Assembly (NCBI RefSeq): GCF_040939455.1
Contig: NC_134112.1
Location: 21,850,501-21,914,500 of the forward strand
Origin: Microcebus murinus
Lineage: Eukaryota > Chordata > Mammalia > Primates > Cheirogaleidae
DNA length: 64,000 nucleotides
Direction: 5' to 3'
Part shown: positions 34,001 to 45,255 of the stretch, in pieces
Position numbering within the stretch: position 1 is the first letter of the stretch
How the letters are laid out: each line of letters opens with the position of its first letter
The notes under the pieces: generated by a model
Database searches by the model: none
Told to the model about the DNA's origin: nothing
What the model saw: only the letters and a program-made list of their open reading frames with translations
Position numbers and translations under genes: made by a program

Positions 34001-35880
34001 CCATGAGACTACTGGAATTGATAAACAAATTCAGTAAAGTATCAGGTTACAAAATCAGTGTACAGAAATCAGTAGCAGTCTTATACGCCAACAACAGTCA
34101 GTCTGAGAACCAAATCAAAGACTCAATACCCTTCACAATAGCAACAAAGAAAATAAAATACCTAGGAATACATTTTAACTAAGGAGGTAAAAGATCTCTA
34201 CAGGGAGAACTAAGAAACACTGAGGAAGGAAATAGCAGAGGATGTAAACAGTTGGAAAACCATACCATGCTCATGGGTCAGCAGAATCAACATTGTTAAA
34301 ATGTCTATATTACCCAAAGGGATCTACAGATTCAATGCAATCCTTATTAAAATACCAACATCATTTTTCGCAGATCTAGAAAAAATAATTCTATGCTTCA
34401 TAAGGAATGAGAGAAGACCCCATATAGGAAAAGCGACCATAAGCAAAAGGAACAAATTGGAAGGCATTAATTTACCAGACTTCAAGCTGTACTATAAGGC
34501 TATAGTAACTGAAACAGCATGGTACTGGCAAAAGAACAAAGACATAGACCAATGGAATAGAGCTGAGAACTCAGATATAAAACCTTCCTCATCAATCCAT
34601 CTAATCTTTGATAAAGCAGACAAAAACATACACTGGGGAAAAGAATCCTTATTCAATAAATGGTGCTGATAAAATCAGATAGCCACATGTAGAAGACTGA
34701 AACGGGATCTATACCTTTCACCTCTCACAAAAATCAACTCATGGTGGATAACAAACTTAAACCTAAGGCATGAAACTATAAGAATTCAAGAAGAAAATGT
34801 TGGAATAACTCTCACAGATATTGGTCTAGGCAAAGAATTTATGAAGAAGACTCCAAAGGCAAATGAAGCAACAACAAAAATAAATAAATGAGACCCGATC
34901 AAATTAAAAAGCTTCTGTACAGCCAAGGAAACTATCATGAGAGTAAACAACCTACAGAATGGAAGAAAATATTTTCATGCTACACATCTGATAAAGGGCT
35001 GATAACTAGAATCTATATAGAGCTCAGAAAAATCAGTAAGAAAAAATCAAACAATCTTATCAAAAAGTGGGCAAAAAATATGAACAGAAACTTTGCAAAA
35101 GAAGATAGACTAATGGCCAAACAAATATATGAAAAATGCTCAACATCTCTAATTATCAGGGAAATGCAAATCAAAACTACAATGAGGTATCACTTAACTC
35201 CAGTGAGAATGGCCTTTATTAAAAAGTCCCAAAACAATAAATGTCGGCATGGATGTGGAGAAACAGGAACACTCATACACTGCTGGTGGGACTGCAAACT
35301 AGTATAGCCTCTGTGGAAAGTAATATGGAGATACCTCAAAGAGCTACAAGCAGAACTACCATTTGATCCAGCAATCCCACTACTGGGCATCTATCCAAAG
35401 GAAAAAAAGATATCTGCACTAGAATGTTTACAGCAGCACGATTCACAATTGCAAAAATGTGGAAACAATCCAAGTGGCCATCAATACCTGAGTGAATTTA
35501 ATAAAATGTGGTATATGTATGCCATAGAGTTCTACTCAGCCACAAAAAAACAATGGTGATCTAGCACCCCTTATATTACCCTGGATAGAGCTGGAGCCGA
35601 TTCTACTAAGTGAATTATCATAAGAATGGAAAAACAAGCACCACATGTACTCACCATCAAATTGGTATTAACTGATCAATACTTATGTGCCCATATAGTA
35701 GTAATATTCACTGGTGTCAGGCAGGTGGGAAGGGAGAGGAGGGGATAGGTATATTCACATCTAATGGGTGCAGTGTGCACCATATGGGGGATGGACATGC
35801 TTGAAGCTGACTCAATGGAGTAAACACAATATAGGTAACCTAAATATTTGTACCCCTGTAATATACTGAAATAAAAAAAG
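31038..35880 (+). mobile_element. 5'-truncated, inactive L1 LINE
   Basis: About 4.8 kb of L1, antisense to MINDY4. It starts inside ORF1; the ORF1 end is near 31450-31650. ORF2 follows in pieces: the endonuclease start (SINVNGLNCPLRRHRLAKW, then CCLQETH) at about 31660-31870, and reverse transcriptase pieces at 33300-33480 ([17 protein letters not shown]) and 33694-33951 (GTRQGCPLS). The zinc-knuckle region is at about 35240-35300 ([18 protein letters not shown]). Frames are broken by many stops and shifts. The catalytic FADD is changed to FADY at about 33955-33966, preceded by a stop. The 3' end is AATAAAAAAAG. An unrelated ~194-bp element interrupts it at 32626-32819. It cannot encode working proteins. 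Confidence 0.95.
32626..32819 (+). repeat. Unassigned ~195-bp interspersed repeat, copy B, inside the L1
   Basis: It lies between L1 ORF2 sequence ending CTAGAAAAAGA and L1 sequence resuming at CCAAACCCAGCAGAAG. It starts TGACCTGCATGTG and ends CTGCAGCTCCACTCAG, matching 26757-26955. It interrupts a family whose consensus runs straight across this point, so it is a true insertion younger than the L1. A short AGA/AGAAAA-type duplication may flank it; this cannot be fixed by eye. Confidence 0.8.
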
Positions 35881-35889
35881 GGGGGGTCA

Positions 35890-36197
35890 GGCCAGGTGTG
35901 CTGCTTCAAGCCTATAATCCTAACACTCTGGGAGGCCAAGGCAGGAGGATCACTTGAGGGAAGGAGTTCGAGACCAGCCTGAGCAAGAGCGAGACCCTGC
36001 CTCTACAAAAAATAGAAAAATTAGCCAGGCATGGTGGCACACACCTATAGTCCTAGCTACTTGGGCGGCTCGCCTGAGCCCAGGAATTTGAGGTTGCAGT
36101 GAACTATGATGACACTACTGCACTCTAGCCCGGGCAACAAAGTGAGACTCTGTCTCAAACTATATATTAATTAATTAATTAAAAATAAAATAAAAGG
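35890..36197 (+). mobile_element. Alu SINE
   Basis: A dimeric Alu directly behind the L1 tail. The left arm has AATCCTAACACTCTGGGAGG; the right arm lacks part of the GAGGCAGGAGGATTG segment (TTGGGCGGCTCGCCTGAGCC instead). The tail is AT-rich (TTAATTAATTAATT). It is an older copy, without the TTGGCCAA linker of the younger lemur Alus. Confidence 0.93.
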
Positions 36198-36599
36198 GTT
36201 AACATTTAATGGCAGGCAGAGTTATGATATGTTGTTTCTAAGGACAAAACTCATTCAACATGATTTATACCTTTTGTCCCTGGCACCTGCACTGCACCTC
36301 ATCACATCTAAGATGCCATTAGATTCGCCATTATTTTTTTTGTAACACTGAGAAATAAAGAAAGCTGACAAAGTCTGACACATCACTGACTGTAAGAATG
36401 CATCAAAATTTCAGAAATGTTCAACTGTGAGGAAAGTCTGCATCTTAAAAGTGATAAAATATGATGCTTAGAACCAAGAAGAGGTCCATGGAATAAAGAA
36501 TGAAGATAATCTGATGGAGAATGACAAGGTGGGGAGGGACCACGAGAAGAGACATCTACTTCCATACAGTGATGAGGATGGGAAAGGCCTCCTTTTAGG

Positions 36600-37330
36600 A
36601 AGTGTTAATAACATTTAATGCAAAACTTGACGAGAGACAAAAGCCAGGCAGGTGGAGGATACTGTATGTGCAAAGGCCGGAGGTAAGAAAGAAGCCAAGA
36701 GGAGGAAAATGTGGCAAAGCACAGAGTCTGAGGGAGAGACTGTGGTGGGCTGACATGAGAGAGGAAGTGGGCGCAGGTCTGGTAGGGCCTTGTAGGTCAT
36801 GAAAGTTTTGGATTCTATTCTCTGTATTGGTTTGCTTGGGCTGCCATAACAAATACCACAAACTAGGTGGCTTACACAACAGAAATTAATTTCCTCACCA
36901 TTCTGGAGGCTAGAAGTCTGAGACCAATTGTGCTGTCAGGGTTGGTTCTTAAGGCCTCTCTTCTTGGCGTGTAGATGGCTGCCTTTTCCCTGTGTCTTCA
37001 CGTTCGTCTTCCCTATGTATGTCTGTGTCCTAATCTCCTCGTCTTATGATGACAGCAGTCATAATGGATTAGGTCCCACCCTAGCGACCTCATTTTACCT
37101 TATCCTCTCCTTAAATACCCCTCCTCCAAATACAGTTACATTCTGAGATAGGACTGCAAAAAGTTCATACGTTAGGAACATATATGAATTTTAAGAGGAC
37201 ACGATTCAGCTCACAAAAGCCTGAGAGGATTAGAAAACCACTGAAGGGTATTGAGCAAAGGAATGATAAGATTGGATCTAGGTTTTTGAAGGTCATGCTG
37301 GCTTCAGCGAGGGACAGGATGGGAAGGGGT
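36600..37330 (+). mobile_element. Old interspersed repeat split by an MLT1 LTR
   Basis: A common ancient mammalian repeat pattern (TGTGCAAAGGCCGGAGG, GGGCCTTGTAGGTCATG, TTTTGGATTCTATTCT) stops at about 36821. It resumes after the MLT1 at about 37218 (GAGCAAAGGAATGATAAG). I do not assign the family. Related pieces appear near 15790-15860 and 58880-59045. Confidence 0.6.
36822..37217 (-). mobile_element. MLT1 solo LTR (ERVL-MaLR)
   Basis: A reverse-oriented MLT1 LTR, from TTTGCTTGGGCTGCCATAAC through TTCTGGAGGCTAGAAG and GTGTCTTCACG to GATTCAGCTCACA. It is an old endogenous retroviral LTR with no coding region. Confidence 0.92.
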
Positions 37331-39469
37331 GGGGGCAGAAGCTGAAATCCACTGAACTGTCACAGGTTCAGACCAGTGATGCAGGTGGTTTGGACAAGGG
37401 TAAAAGGGGTCAGACTTGAGAAACAACTTAGGGGATAGCCAAATGGCCTTCTGGTGGAGTGGTTGTGCTCCTGGTTTGAGTAATAGGGTGGATAGTGCTG
37501 CTCACTGAGTTTGGGAAGACAGGAGGAAGATGGAGCTTCCAGAACGCTCCCTGCCAAGGTGTTTTCCCTTGGGCCCTTCATGAAGACAGCAACGAACATG
37601 CCCTGAAAGGAGAAGTGCTGAGGTAAAACACCTGGCCTTACCCCATCCTTCCTGGCCTGGTCAGCATCCCCCACACCCATGATCCTAGAGGGGCATGGCC
37701 TTCCAACTGCAGTCTACAATGCAGTCCAACCTACACTGGTGAGCCTAGCTCTGGGACAGAGGGAGTGGGTTGGAAGTAAAAAGGGCAAGACCGGCCTGGT
37801 GGGGTCACGAATAGCCCACAGAGGTCCCATAGGACACAGCCATGCTAGGGCATGAGGCCAGTTACTTAGAGCAGAGGGCGAGTTTCTCCAGCCCAAGAGT
37901 TTCCTCTGTTTCCCCCAGACACACCCTGAGTGTGGGTCATCTGGGAAGCTCACTTATGGGTAGGGCCTCCTCCCCCCAACAGACTCAGTAAGGGCCCTAG
38001 AACCCCAGGTCCTAGCCACAGGCTACAGAGACAGGCTGTGAGTGAGGGGCTCCTTTCACCTCCCATGTGAGTACACAGCCCTGCTGTGGATGTCATGGCC
38101 CAAGCTGTTCCAGATGCCAGATCTTCCCTGTGGCCGTGTCTGTGCTGCCCAGTGGAGGGCCCTGGCTCTGAGTCCAGGTCTGGGCTTGGCACTGAACCCC
38201 CCTGGACTCCTTCTATCTCTAATGTGGCTAACTGTGTAGGGCTTGAGTGGCTCAGGGACAAAGGGACAGCAGGTAGTACTAAAGGAGGGAAAAGCTTGGT
38301 CTGAGCTGCCAAGCCCTGCCTTAGCTTTCAGGGGAAGGCGGAGGCTGAAGCCCAGCCCTCAGTGAGCTCATGGAACAGGAAAGGAGGCCAGGGCTCCTTC
38401 CTTAGCAAGCTTGCAAGTTGCAAGGCAGAGGAGGAAAGTACCCCTCACAATAGGGAGGAAAAACTCTCAGTCATCAGCCAAGCATACAACAGCAAATAGG
38501 GTCTATGTGGATCCAAGAAGTGCACAGGGAGGAGATCATTGTAGGACCTGAATTTCTTCAACAGTCCTTTTATTCCAAGTGAAAGATGACCCTGACTGAT
38601 CTCCCATCAATTACCCTCCACAGACCAAGGGGAAATAGTTTACTTTTTGACCAACGCCCTTGACACAAGAATGAAACCAGGGCTCCTGGTGAGCCTGGGA
38701 ATTCCATGAGCCTGGCCAAGGTTACCTCTCCCAGCCCATGGAATTCCAGGCTGAATACTTTCAGAGAACACCCAGGGTCTGATGCTGAAAAGCCCTGGTG
38801 CTTCTCACCAGCCTCATTCCTGGGCTCCCTCCTGACACCAGCACAATCAGGAAGGAGCTGCTCTCATTTTCTCCCCAAGTCTTCAGAACCCACAAGTCTG
38901 CTTTCTGTGCACTGGGGGGATATCACCTGCTCTGGGGATGGGGCTGTACCACATGGTTCATTAGCAAGGGACAACACACCTGAATGTGGTCACATGGGAA
39001 GGGTGGATGAAACTGAGCCCTGGCTTAAAATCCCAGTCCCCTTCCACCCTGCAAATCCATTCACCTAGTGCCATCTGATTGCCCCCATTAAGTCAGTCTA
39101 TGCATCCCGATTCTGGGGATACACGAAGAATGAGGCCTTGTCCAGACCCTCCAATAATCTTTGTAGCCGCTGCATAAAAAGCTGCTGCAACCTCTCAGGA
39201 CTACCCTTTTGTATAATCAGAACAATAGACTCTCAAAAGGCATGAAAATCCAGGCTAAGAGAAGGTTCTGTGGCAGCTGGAGGGAGAAGGCAGGGTCCAG
39301 TGCTCCTCTGACAAGCCCTGCTCAACCCTTGCTCACATTCCCCAAGGCACAGTAACCTTGCCCTGTCCAGCTTCCACTGGGGGCCTGGCCTTTCCTGATA
39401 CCCCAGCTGCAGTGAGAGAGGATGCGGAGCAAACAGGATACTCCAGCAAACAGGCCTAGTGAGGCCTCT

Positions 39470-40206
39470 TAGGGGTAGAACTGTACCCCAAAAGATACAT
39501 TATCCTAGCCCCAGTGCCTCAAATGGGACCTTGTTTGTATATAGGGTTGTTAAAGACAGAGCTAAGATGAAGTAGGCTGAGCATGGTGGCTCACACCTGT
39601 AATCCTAGCACTCTAGGAGGCTGAGTCAGGAGGATCGCCGGAGCTCAGGAGTTTGAGACCAGCCTGGGCAAGAGCAAGACCCTGTCTCTACTAAAAATAG
39701 ACAACAAATAGCTGGGTGTGGTGTCATGCACCTGTAGTCCCAGCTACTTAGGAGGCTGAGGCAGGAGGATTGCTTGAGTCTAGCAGTTTGAGATTGTAGT
39801 GACCTGTGATGATACCATGGCACTCTATCCAGAACAAGAGAGTGACACTCTGTCTCAAAAAAAAAAAAAAAAAAAAAAAGGATGAGATCATACTGGAGTA
39901 GAGTGGGCCCTTAATCCAATATGACTGAGGTCCTTATAAGAAAAGACACAGGGAGAAGAAAAGGCCATGTGATGACGGGTGGAGGCAGAGACTGGAGTGA
40001 TGCATGTATAAGCCAAGGAACACCAAGGACTGGCAGAAGACATCAAACGCTGAAGAGGCAGAGAAGGATTCCCCCCTATGAGCTTCAGAGAGACCATGGC
40101 CCTATGGACACCTTGACCTTGAATTTCTAGCCTTCAAAGTTTCTGTTGTTTCAAGTCACCTAGTTTGTAGTACTTTGCTGTGGCAGTCCTAGGAAACTAA
40201 TACAAG
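39470..40206 (+). mobile_element. MLT1 LTR interrupted by an Alu
   Basis: A plus-oriented MLT1 in two pieces: 39470-39574 (start AACTGTACCCCAAAAGA) and about 39880-40206 (GAGGTCCTTATAAGAAAAGA to AGGAAACTAATACAAGG). The Alu at 39575-39879 separates them. The LTR is solo and non-coding. Confidence 0.88.
39575..39879 (+). mobile_element. Alu SINE inserted in an MLT1 LTR
   Basis: A full dimeric Alu with AATCCTAGCACTCTAGGAGG in the left arm and a pure A-tail of more than 20 bases. Partial GATGA-type duplications flank it. It is younger than the MLT1 that it splits. Confidence 0.95.
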
Positions 40207-40246
40207 GACTAAACCCTCAAGCTCCTGTCACTTAGAAAGAATACCC

Positions 40247-40282
40247 ACCCCAACACACACACACACACATACACACACACAC
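40247..40282. repeat. (CA)n microsatellite
   Basis: CA dinucleotides with one TA interruption, about 36 bases long, in the MINDY4 intron. Confidence 0.9.
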
Positions 40283-40566
40283 TGCAGCTGCAGCCACTAT
40301 GACCCACAATCACACTACAAATCCCTAAAATCCTTCATGAACAATCTTTCCCAGAACATGATATTGGCTGTCTTTGGATCTGAATTATGTGCCTATGTTT
40401 GATGGCAGGGAAGCTGTACTTATCATCAAACTCTCTGTGATTCAGACTGGAACTGAATTCCATCCAGCTCTGGGAACTGGAATCCAGCTTTCCTCCCCAT
40501 TTCCCTTCCCACTGGTCCCAGGGAGCCAGGCTCCTCCGTTTGTAGAGAACATGAGCATTTGTGTAC

Positions 40567-40728
40567 CTGGCACACGTTGTAGTGCTCAAAGAGAGATAAG
40601 AAGCCAATATCGCTGCGTGCAGCAATGCCCCTGAGAAGTGTGATGTTCCCGTCCCCAGAATCCAGCTCAACCACATCGTTGAAAACATTGGAAACGGCTC
40701 TCCCAGTCAGGAGCAGATTGACAAGTTC
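40567..40728 (-). CDS. MINDY4: MINDY4 catalytic-domain exon (54 codons)
   Basis: A 162-bp exon, exactly 54 codons, phase 0 on both sides. It reads [18 protein letters not shown], then [18 protein letters not shown] and [13 protein letters not shown]. It belongs to the core of the MINDY4 C-terminal catalytic domain and leads directly into the exon with the catalytic His. The acceptor AG (CTACAG) is at 40730-40729 and the donor GTACAC at 40566. The sequence is intact and highly like the family, which suggests strong constraint. Confidence 0.97.
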
Positions 40729-41232
40729 CTGTAGGTGAGAAAAAGAAGAAAGGCTTGTCAAGTCACTGCATCAGCTACTAAAAGCATGGAAGGGAGATTG
40801 GGTACAGAGAAAAGAATGGAGAAGGAAGAAAAGCAAAGAGGGAGAGAGCCTCAAATCAGGTTGTTACTTTAATTTTCCCACAAGCCCTGGTGGAAAGTTG
40901 CCAACTTTTCTCATCATAGTGACTCTCTAGGCCCCCATCCATCTTTACGCCACAAGCATTCAGTGGGCACCTACTGTGCACAGTACTCTGTCCTATGCTC
41001 TGGGTTGTTGGGAGGCTGGTAGGAGGGTGAGACATGGCTCCTGACCTGGGGCATATGTCTAGACTGGGGGGTCAGGTATGTGCCTGCACGTTGAAGCACA
41101 ATGCAGGATGTGACTGGGGCTACAAAAATGGGTGCACAAAGCACTTTGGGGCCCAGATGGGTGCGAGACCACATGACCAAGTCAGGGACGCTTTGTAGAG
41201 AAGTGACATTTGGGTAGGTCTTGAAGGATGGT

Positions 41233-41455
41233 ATTTTTTAAATAAACATTTTTATTTTGAAATAACTTTAGATTCAAAAGAAGTTATAAAAATAGTACAG
41301 AGAGTTCCTGTGTACCCTTCACCCAGCTTCCCCCAACGATAACATCTTACATAACCACTGCACATTATCTCAACCAGGAAACTGACCATGGTACAGCACC
41401 AATAACTAAACTCCAGGCCTTATTCAGACTTAACCAGTGACAGTTTTAATAGGGA
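41233..41455 (-). mobile_element. L1 3' UTR fragment
   Basis: It matches an old L1 3' end in reverse: TTTTTATTTTGAAATAACTT, TAGTACAGAGAGTTCCTGTG and CACCCAGCTTCCCCCAA, then AACATCTTACATAACCA. Confidence 0.75.
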
Positions 41456-42458
41456 TGGGAGAGTGGAGGAAGGTACTTCAGGGAGCAGGAAGACTAAAGC
41501 AGGGAGGTGGAGGCAGGAAGCCCAAATCTGAGTTCTAGCTCAGTGTCTGACTTTGTCTTGCTGTGGTGCATTAGGTATTTGATGGTCCTGTGACTCACGC
41601 TGCACACCTGGCAAGCCAACAAGCATGGTGACCCTGGAAACCACAGATGGTGGCAAGCGGAGCACTGTTTCACTGAGGTCACCTTCAACCTGTACCTCCT
41701 GCATCAAGGTGGACCACTGTGGCTGGAGGGCCCCTTCCTTATGCAGGACACCCAAGGGTCAAACCTACTGTTAGAAATGGAGAAATTGAGGTTCACAGGC
41801 AAGAAAAGATTTGCACAAGCCTCACAGACAATTGATACTACAGCTGAACTTCCACCCACACCTTCTGGCTCCGTCTGATGTTGCTTCCTTCTCCCCCACC
41901 TTGTTACCCTCATGGTACCATCTGTTTAGACACAGATTCAAGATGAAGGGTGGCCTCTTAGGACTCGCTTAGGAAGGATTCCAGCGAGTCTAGCTCCAGC
42001 ACTAGGACAGGCAGGTCCCTCTGTTTTGCCCACCTTCTGCCAGGGCTGGCATTGCCTGTGAGGCAAGCAGGCAGGCATCTCTCCCACGGCATGCAGGAAA
42101 GGCCAGAACAGCACTTCCCCGAGTGTAAACTCTGTAGGGTAGAGTTTATAGAAGTGTTTTCCCCTGAATTGTGAAAACGACATCCAGGGTTAATAAATCC
42201 CTCTGTTAACACCAACACCCCTGCCCCAGTGACAGTAAAAGAGGCCTCCTCTGATGGCCACAGAGGGTCCCCTATTGGAGGGAGATACCGAGGGGGGCTC
42301 ATTGTGTCCTTGCAGAGGAAATGAGAAAAGAATTTGCAGGAAATGTCTGCTCTAAGATACTGCACCTCGGGGCAATGGCTGTTAAGAAAGGCACAGATTT
42401 TTTCAGGCAGGTTCGGGTTTTCCCATCAGGTTTTAAAGGGAAAAAAGAACCCTGCTCC

Positions 42459-42616
42459 AGAACCTAAGGTGTGTCTAAAACCTTCCTCATAGCAGGAAGC
42501 CAGCTTGAGATAGGGGAGAAGGGGCACCAGGAGCTCTCCCTGCCCCTAGACTCAAAAGCCACACAGTGGCAAAGCTTAGCAGCCATCTAATCCCTTGCTA
42601 CTCAAAGTGTGGTCCA
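42459..42616 (+). repeat. Inverted repeat, left arm (158 bp)
   Basis: It is the reverse complement of 43075-43232 with two differences by eye (at 42463 and 42512). The arm holds unique sequence and, at its inner end, the first ~20 bases of a MER5A copy (CTACTCAAAGTGTGGTCCA). Confidence 0.95.
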
Positions 42617-42783
42617 TGGACCGGCAGTATTGTCCTCCCTGGGGAGCCTATTAGAAATTCAGCATCTCAGGCCCCAGCCCAGACCCACTGAATCTGAGCC
42701 TGCTGTTCAGCAAGACCCCCCAGGGGATTCATGTGCAGTTTCATATGCATTCATGTGCATTCAGTTTAAGAAGCTCTGGTTTA
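42600..42783 (+). mobile_element. MER5A hAT DNA transposon in the inverted-repeat loop
   Basis: It runs from CTCAAAGTGTGGTCCATGGACC through TTAGAAATTCAGCATCTCAG and CCCAGACCCACTGAATC to the 3' end near TTTAAGAAGCTCTGG. Its first bases lie within the left arm; the body lies in the loop. Confidence 0.85.
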
Positions 42784-42796
42784 GTCCATATGCCTC

Positions 42797-42915
42797 TTCT
42801 ACAAATGAGGAAACTGAAGCTCAGGGAAGATAGAAAGACTGCCCTAGCTTATTCTGTGGATAAGACAGAACGGGGCTTGGAACCCAGGCCCGCGCTCTGG
42901 TCTGACATCCTCTGC
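42797..42915 (-). mobile_element. MIR SINE fragment
   Basis: ACAAATGAGGAAACTGAAGC, then a GGCTTGGAACCCAGGCC-type segment. It is a reverse-oriented MIR in the loop of the inverted repeat. Confidence 0.65.
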
Positions 42916-43074
42916 ACCCTGCTTGACTGCCCGCTCCTAGGCAGCACCATGCTCTACCCTCCACAAGGAGATGTTCCCACAGAGCACACAGGCACCCAGA
43001 GTGAGAAGCGGGGCCACTCCAGGCAGCCAGAAGAGCAGCCACTCCCCGCAAGGCCTTCCTCTAAGAAGAGGTCC

Positions 43075-43232
43075 TGGACCACACTTTGAGTAGCAAGGGA
43101 TTAGATGGCTGCTAAGCTTTGCCACTGTGTGGCTTTTGAGTCTAGGGGCAGGGAGAGCTCCTGGTGCCCCTTCTCCCCCATCTCAAGCTGGCTTCCTGCT
43201 ATGAGGAAGGTTTTAGACACACCTTAGATTCT
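43075..43232 (-). repeat. Inverted repeat, right arm (158 bp)
   Basis: Partner of 42459-42616. It starts TGGACCACACTTTGAGTAGC, the reverse of the MER5A 5' end, and runs out to CACACCTTAGATTCT. The spacer between arms is 458 bases. Confidence 0.95.
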
Positions 43233-44043
43233 AGATTCTAGCAGCCAACCCCACAGTCCCTCTATGGGTGCTCTGGACAAGCCACGGGCCCCAAGCTAGC
43301 TGCCACATGCTGCCCAGGTAGTGAGCCAGGACCCCCAGGACAACTGGGTCCTCAGTTGAGCCTGGAAGACTGTGCAGCTCTGTCCAGCCTAACCACGCTA
43401 CACATTTTGGCCCCTCTATCCACGGAGAGTCAGATTTCCCTGTGGCCTATATGGCCACTCTGGGAGGCCATGACAGGGAGAGAAAGGCATGGAAAGAGAT
43501 GAGATGTACGATTTAGCTCTCAGTTTTGATGCTCACTAGACAGCATCTTTAACAGGTCCCTTCCCTGGTGTCACCTGGGTGACTGGGAGGGTCGATGTGT
43601 TCAGGGTCTTCCCTGCCCCTATGAAACCACTGGAGGGCCCCTTTGTGAAGATGCAGTGGAAAGGCCTGCTGTAAAGACAACATCCTGTGCAAACATAAAG
43701 GGTGTCAGAGCTGTCGTCTCGCTAAGTGGACCCAGGGTCCCCCAGCCCATGCCTGGGGCATCGCTTCCCACATCCTGGACTACAGGCTATACAGCACTTG
43801 GTTGGGCATCAGCCTCTTTTGCATCCCCGTAGCCTTGAGCACATGGGCAGTGTGTAGCAAGCTCTCCAGAAACAGAAGCTAAACTGTTTTCTTCCTAGGT
43901 CTCCACAACATGCTGGTGGAGCCTACCATAGGTGGGAAGGTAAAAGCAACTTGGAGGGTGTTGGCAGCAGCTAAGAAAGGAGGGAGGAACAGAAGAAGGG
44001 GAAGAACCACCTGCTGCCCCTGGGCCCCATGGTGCCCCCTGAC

Positions 44044-44107
44044 CTGTGTGCAGTACCCGTGTGCTCCAATCAGGTAGTTGGTGGGAACATCAAAGTCCTG
44101 GTGGACG
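44044..44107 (-). CDS. MINDY4: MINDY4 catalytic-domain exon (64 bp)
   Basis: A 64-bp exon, phase 2 in and 0 out. Its first C completes the Leu codon begun in the 57.2-kb exon. It then reads VHQDFDVPTNYLIGAHGYCTQ in two steps (VHQDFDVPT, NYLIGAHGYCTQ), a conserved MINDY4 stretch that continues into ELVNLLLTG in the next exon. The acceptor AG (TTTTCCAG) is at 44109-44108 and the donor GTCAGG at 44043. Confidence 0.96.
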
Positions 44108-45255
44108 CTGGAAAACACAAGAAGCAGCAGTGTTAGTATATCTCTGCCCAATCAGGCCATATGGACAGCCCTTACCGGGTGACCTGGCACTCCCCTCAGG
44201 ATCCCGGTTGAGGCCCAGGATTCCAGATTTGGTGGGAACCTGAGTGCTGTGTATCGGCGCCCTCCTAGAGGAGGCTCCCACCCAGAAGGATGGAGGATGG
44301 GGCCCAGGCCACCTTTAGTAGAGCTCACTGCACTCTCTGGCCTCACCAGTCTTCTGTCCACACCGAGGAACAGTAACTGGGTGTGACACGGCTGGCAGCC
44401 CCTGGGTTTGGAATCCAACGTCCTGAATTCATGTCCTACCTGTTGCTACCAATGGGGGGACCGGGGAATCCTCTTCTATCTCTGGGCCTCAGTCTGCCAG
44501 TCTGTTAAATGGGAGGAATGGACTCTAATGCTGCCTTGAATTCTAAAATAATAGCTGCCACCGCCTGAGCACAGCTTTTTTTTTTTTTATTTTATTTTTA
44601 TTTTTTTTCTCCAGGCAGTGTGCACACATTATTCCACAAAACCTTGTAAGAAAACCCAGACTCAGAGAAGGGACAGCCTAGCCTAAGGGTGTTCAGTTCA
44701 TGGGTGATGGGGATGGCAGGGGACTCGGGCCAGCCAGTCTCTGAGGCCTATATCCTCCCAAGGTTACCACTGTGGCTCCACCCTTGGAATGGGGTCCCTC
44801 AAAAGGCACATGCTGAAAAGATCCTTTGCCAGAAGAAATTGTTCAAACTTAAGGCAATGGATTTCTAGGGCAGTGCTAAGGACCAGAATAATTTAGGGTA
44901 TCCCAGTCAGCAGGGGCTCTGTCACATGGAGAGGTGAGGTGATAAGAACCAGAAGGCAAAAAGTCCTTCCTAAGTCTCACACCCTCCTTCCTGGCTTGTT
45001 GCTATGCTGGAAAGTCCACTCTCAGGATGGTTTTCCTTTTAGTTACCCCAAAGCAAATTCCTCTGGGAGACGAAAGCATTGTTGGCAAACAGAGCCCTGT
45101 TAGGAATGGACAGTGAAGGAGCTACTCTCTATTCACCATGCACAATGGAGACAATTTCAACCCTCCAGTCCCCCTACCTGCCAACAAAGTGCGCATTGTT
45201 ATCTCTATTTCATAGGTGTGCAAAGAAGCTCAGAGAGGCGGGTCAGCACAGCACA

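Larger units (their letters stand above)
28939..40566 (-). other. MINDY4: MINDY4 large intron with L1, Alu and MLT1 insertions
   Basis: An 11.6-kb intron. About 40% is a single L1 (31.0-35.9 kb). Other contents are an Alu at the L1 tail, an MLT1 inside an older repeat (36.6-37.3 kb) and a second MLT1 split by an Alu (39.5-40.2 kb). The remainder is unique sequence without a visible exon. Confidence 0.85.
40729..44043 (-). other. MINDY4: MINDY4 intron containing a near-perfect inverted repeat
   Basis: A 3.3-kb intron. It holds an antisense L1 3' UTR fragment (41233-41455), a MIR-like stretch near 41760-41840, and the 158-bp inverted repeat with its 458-bp loop (42459-43232). No exon is seen. 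Confidence 0.85.

Noticed and set aside
31413..35307. Several plus-strand open frames of 60-155 codons as possible host genes
   Set aside because: They are all broken pieces of L1 ORF1 and ORF2, recognisable by endonuclease, reverse transcriptase and zinc-knuckle motifs.
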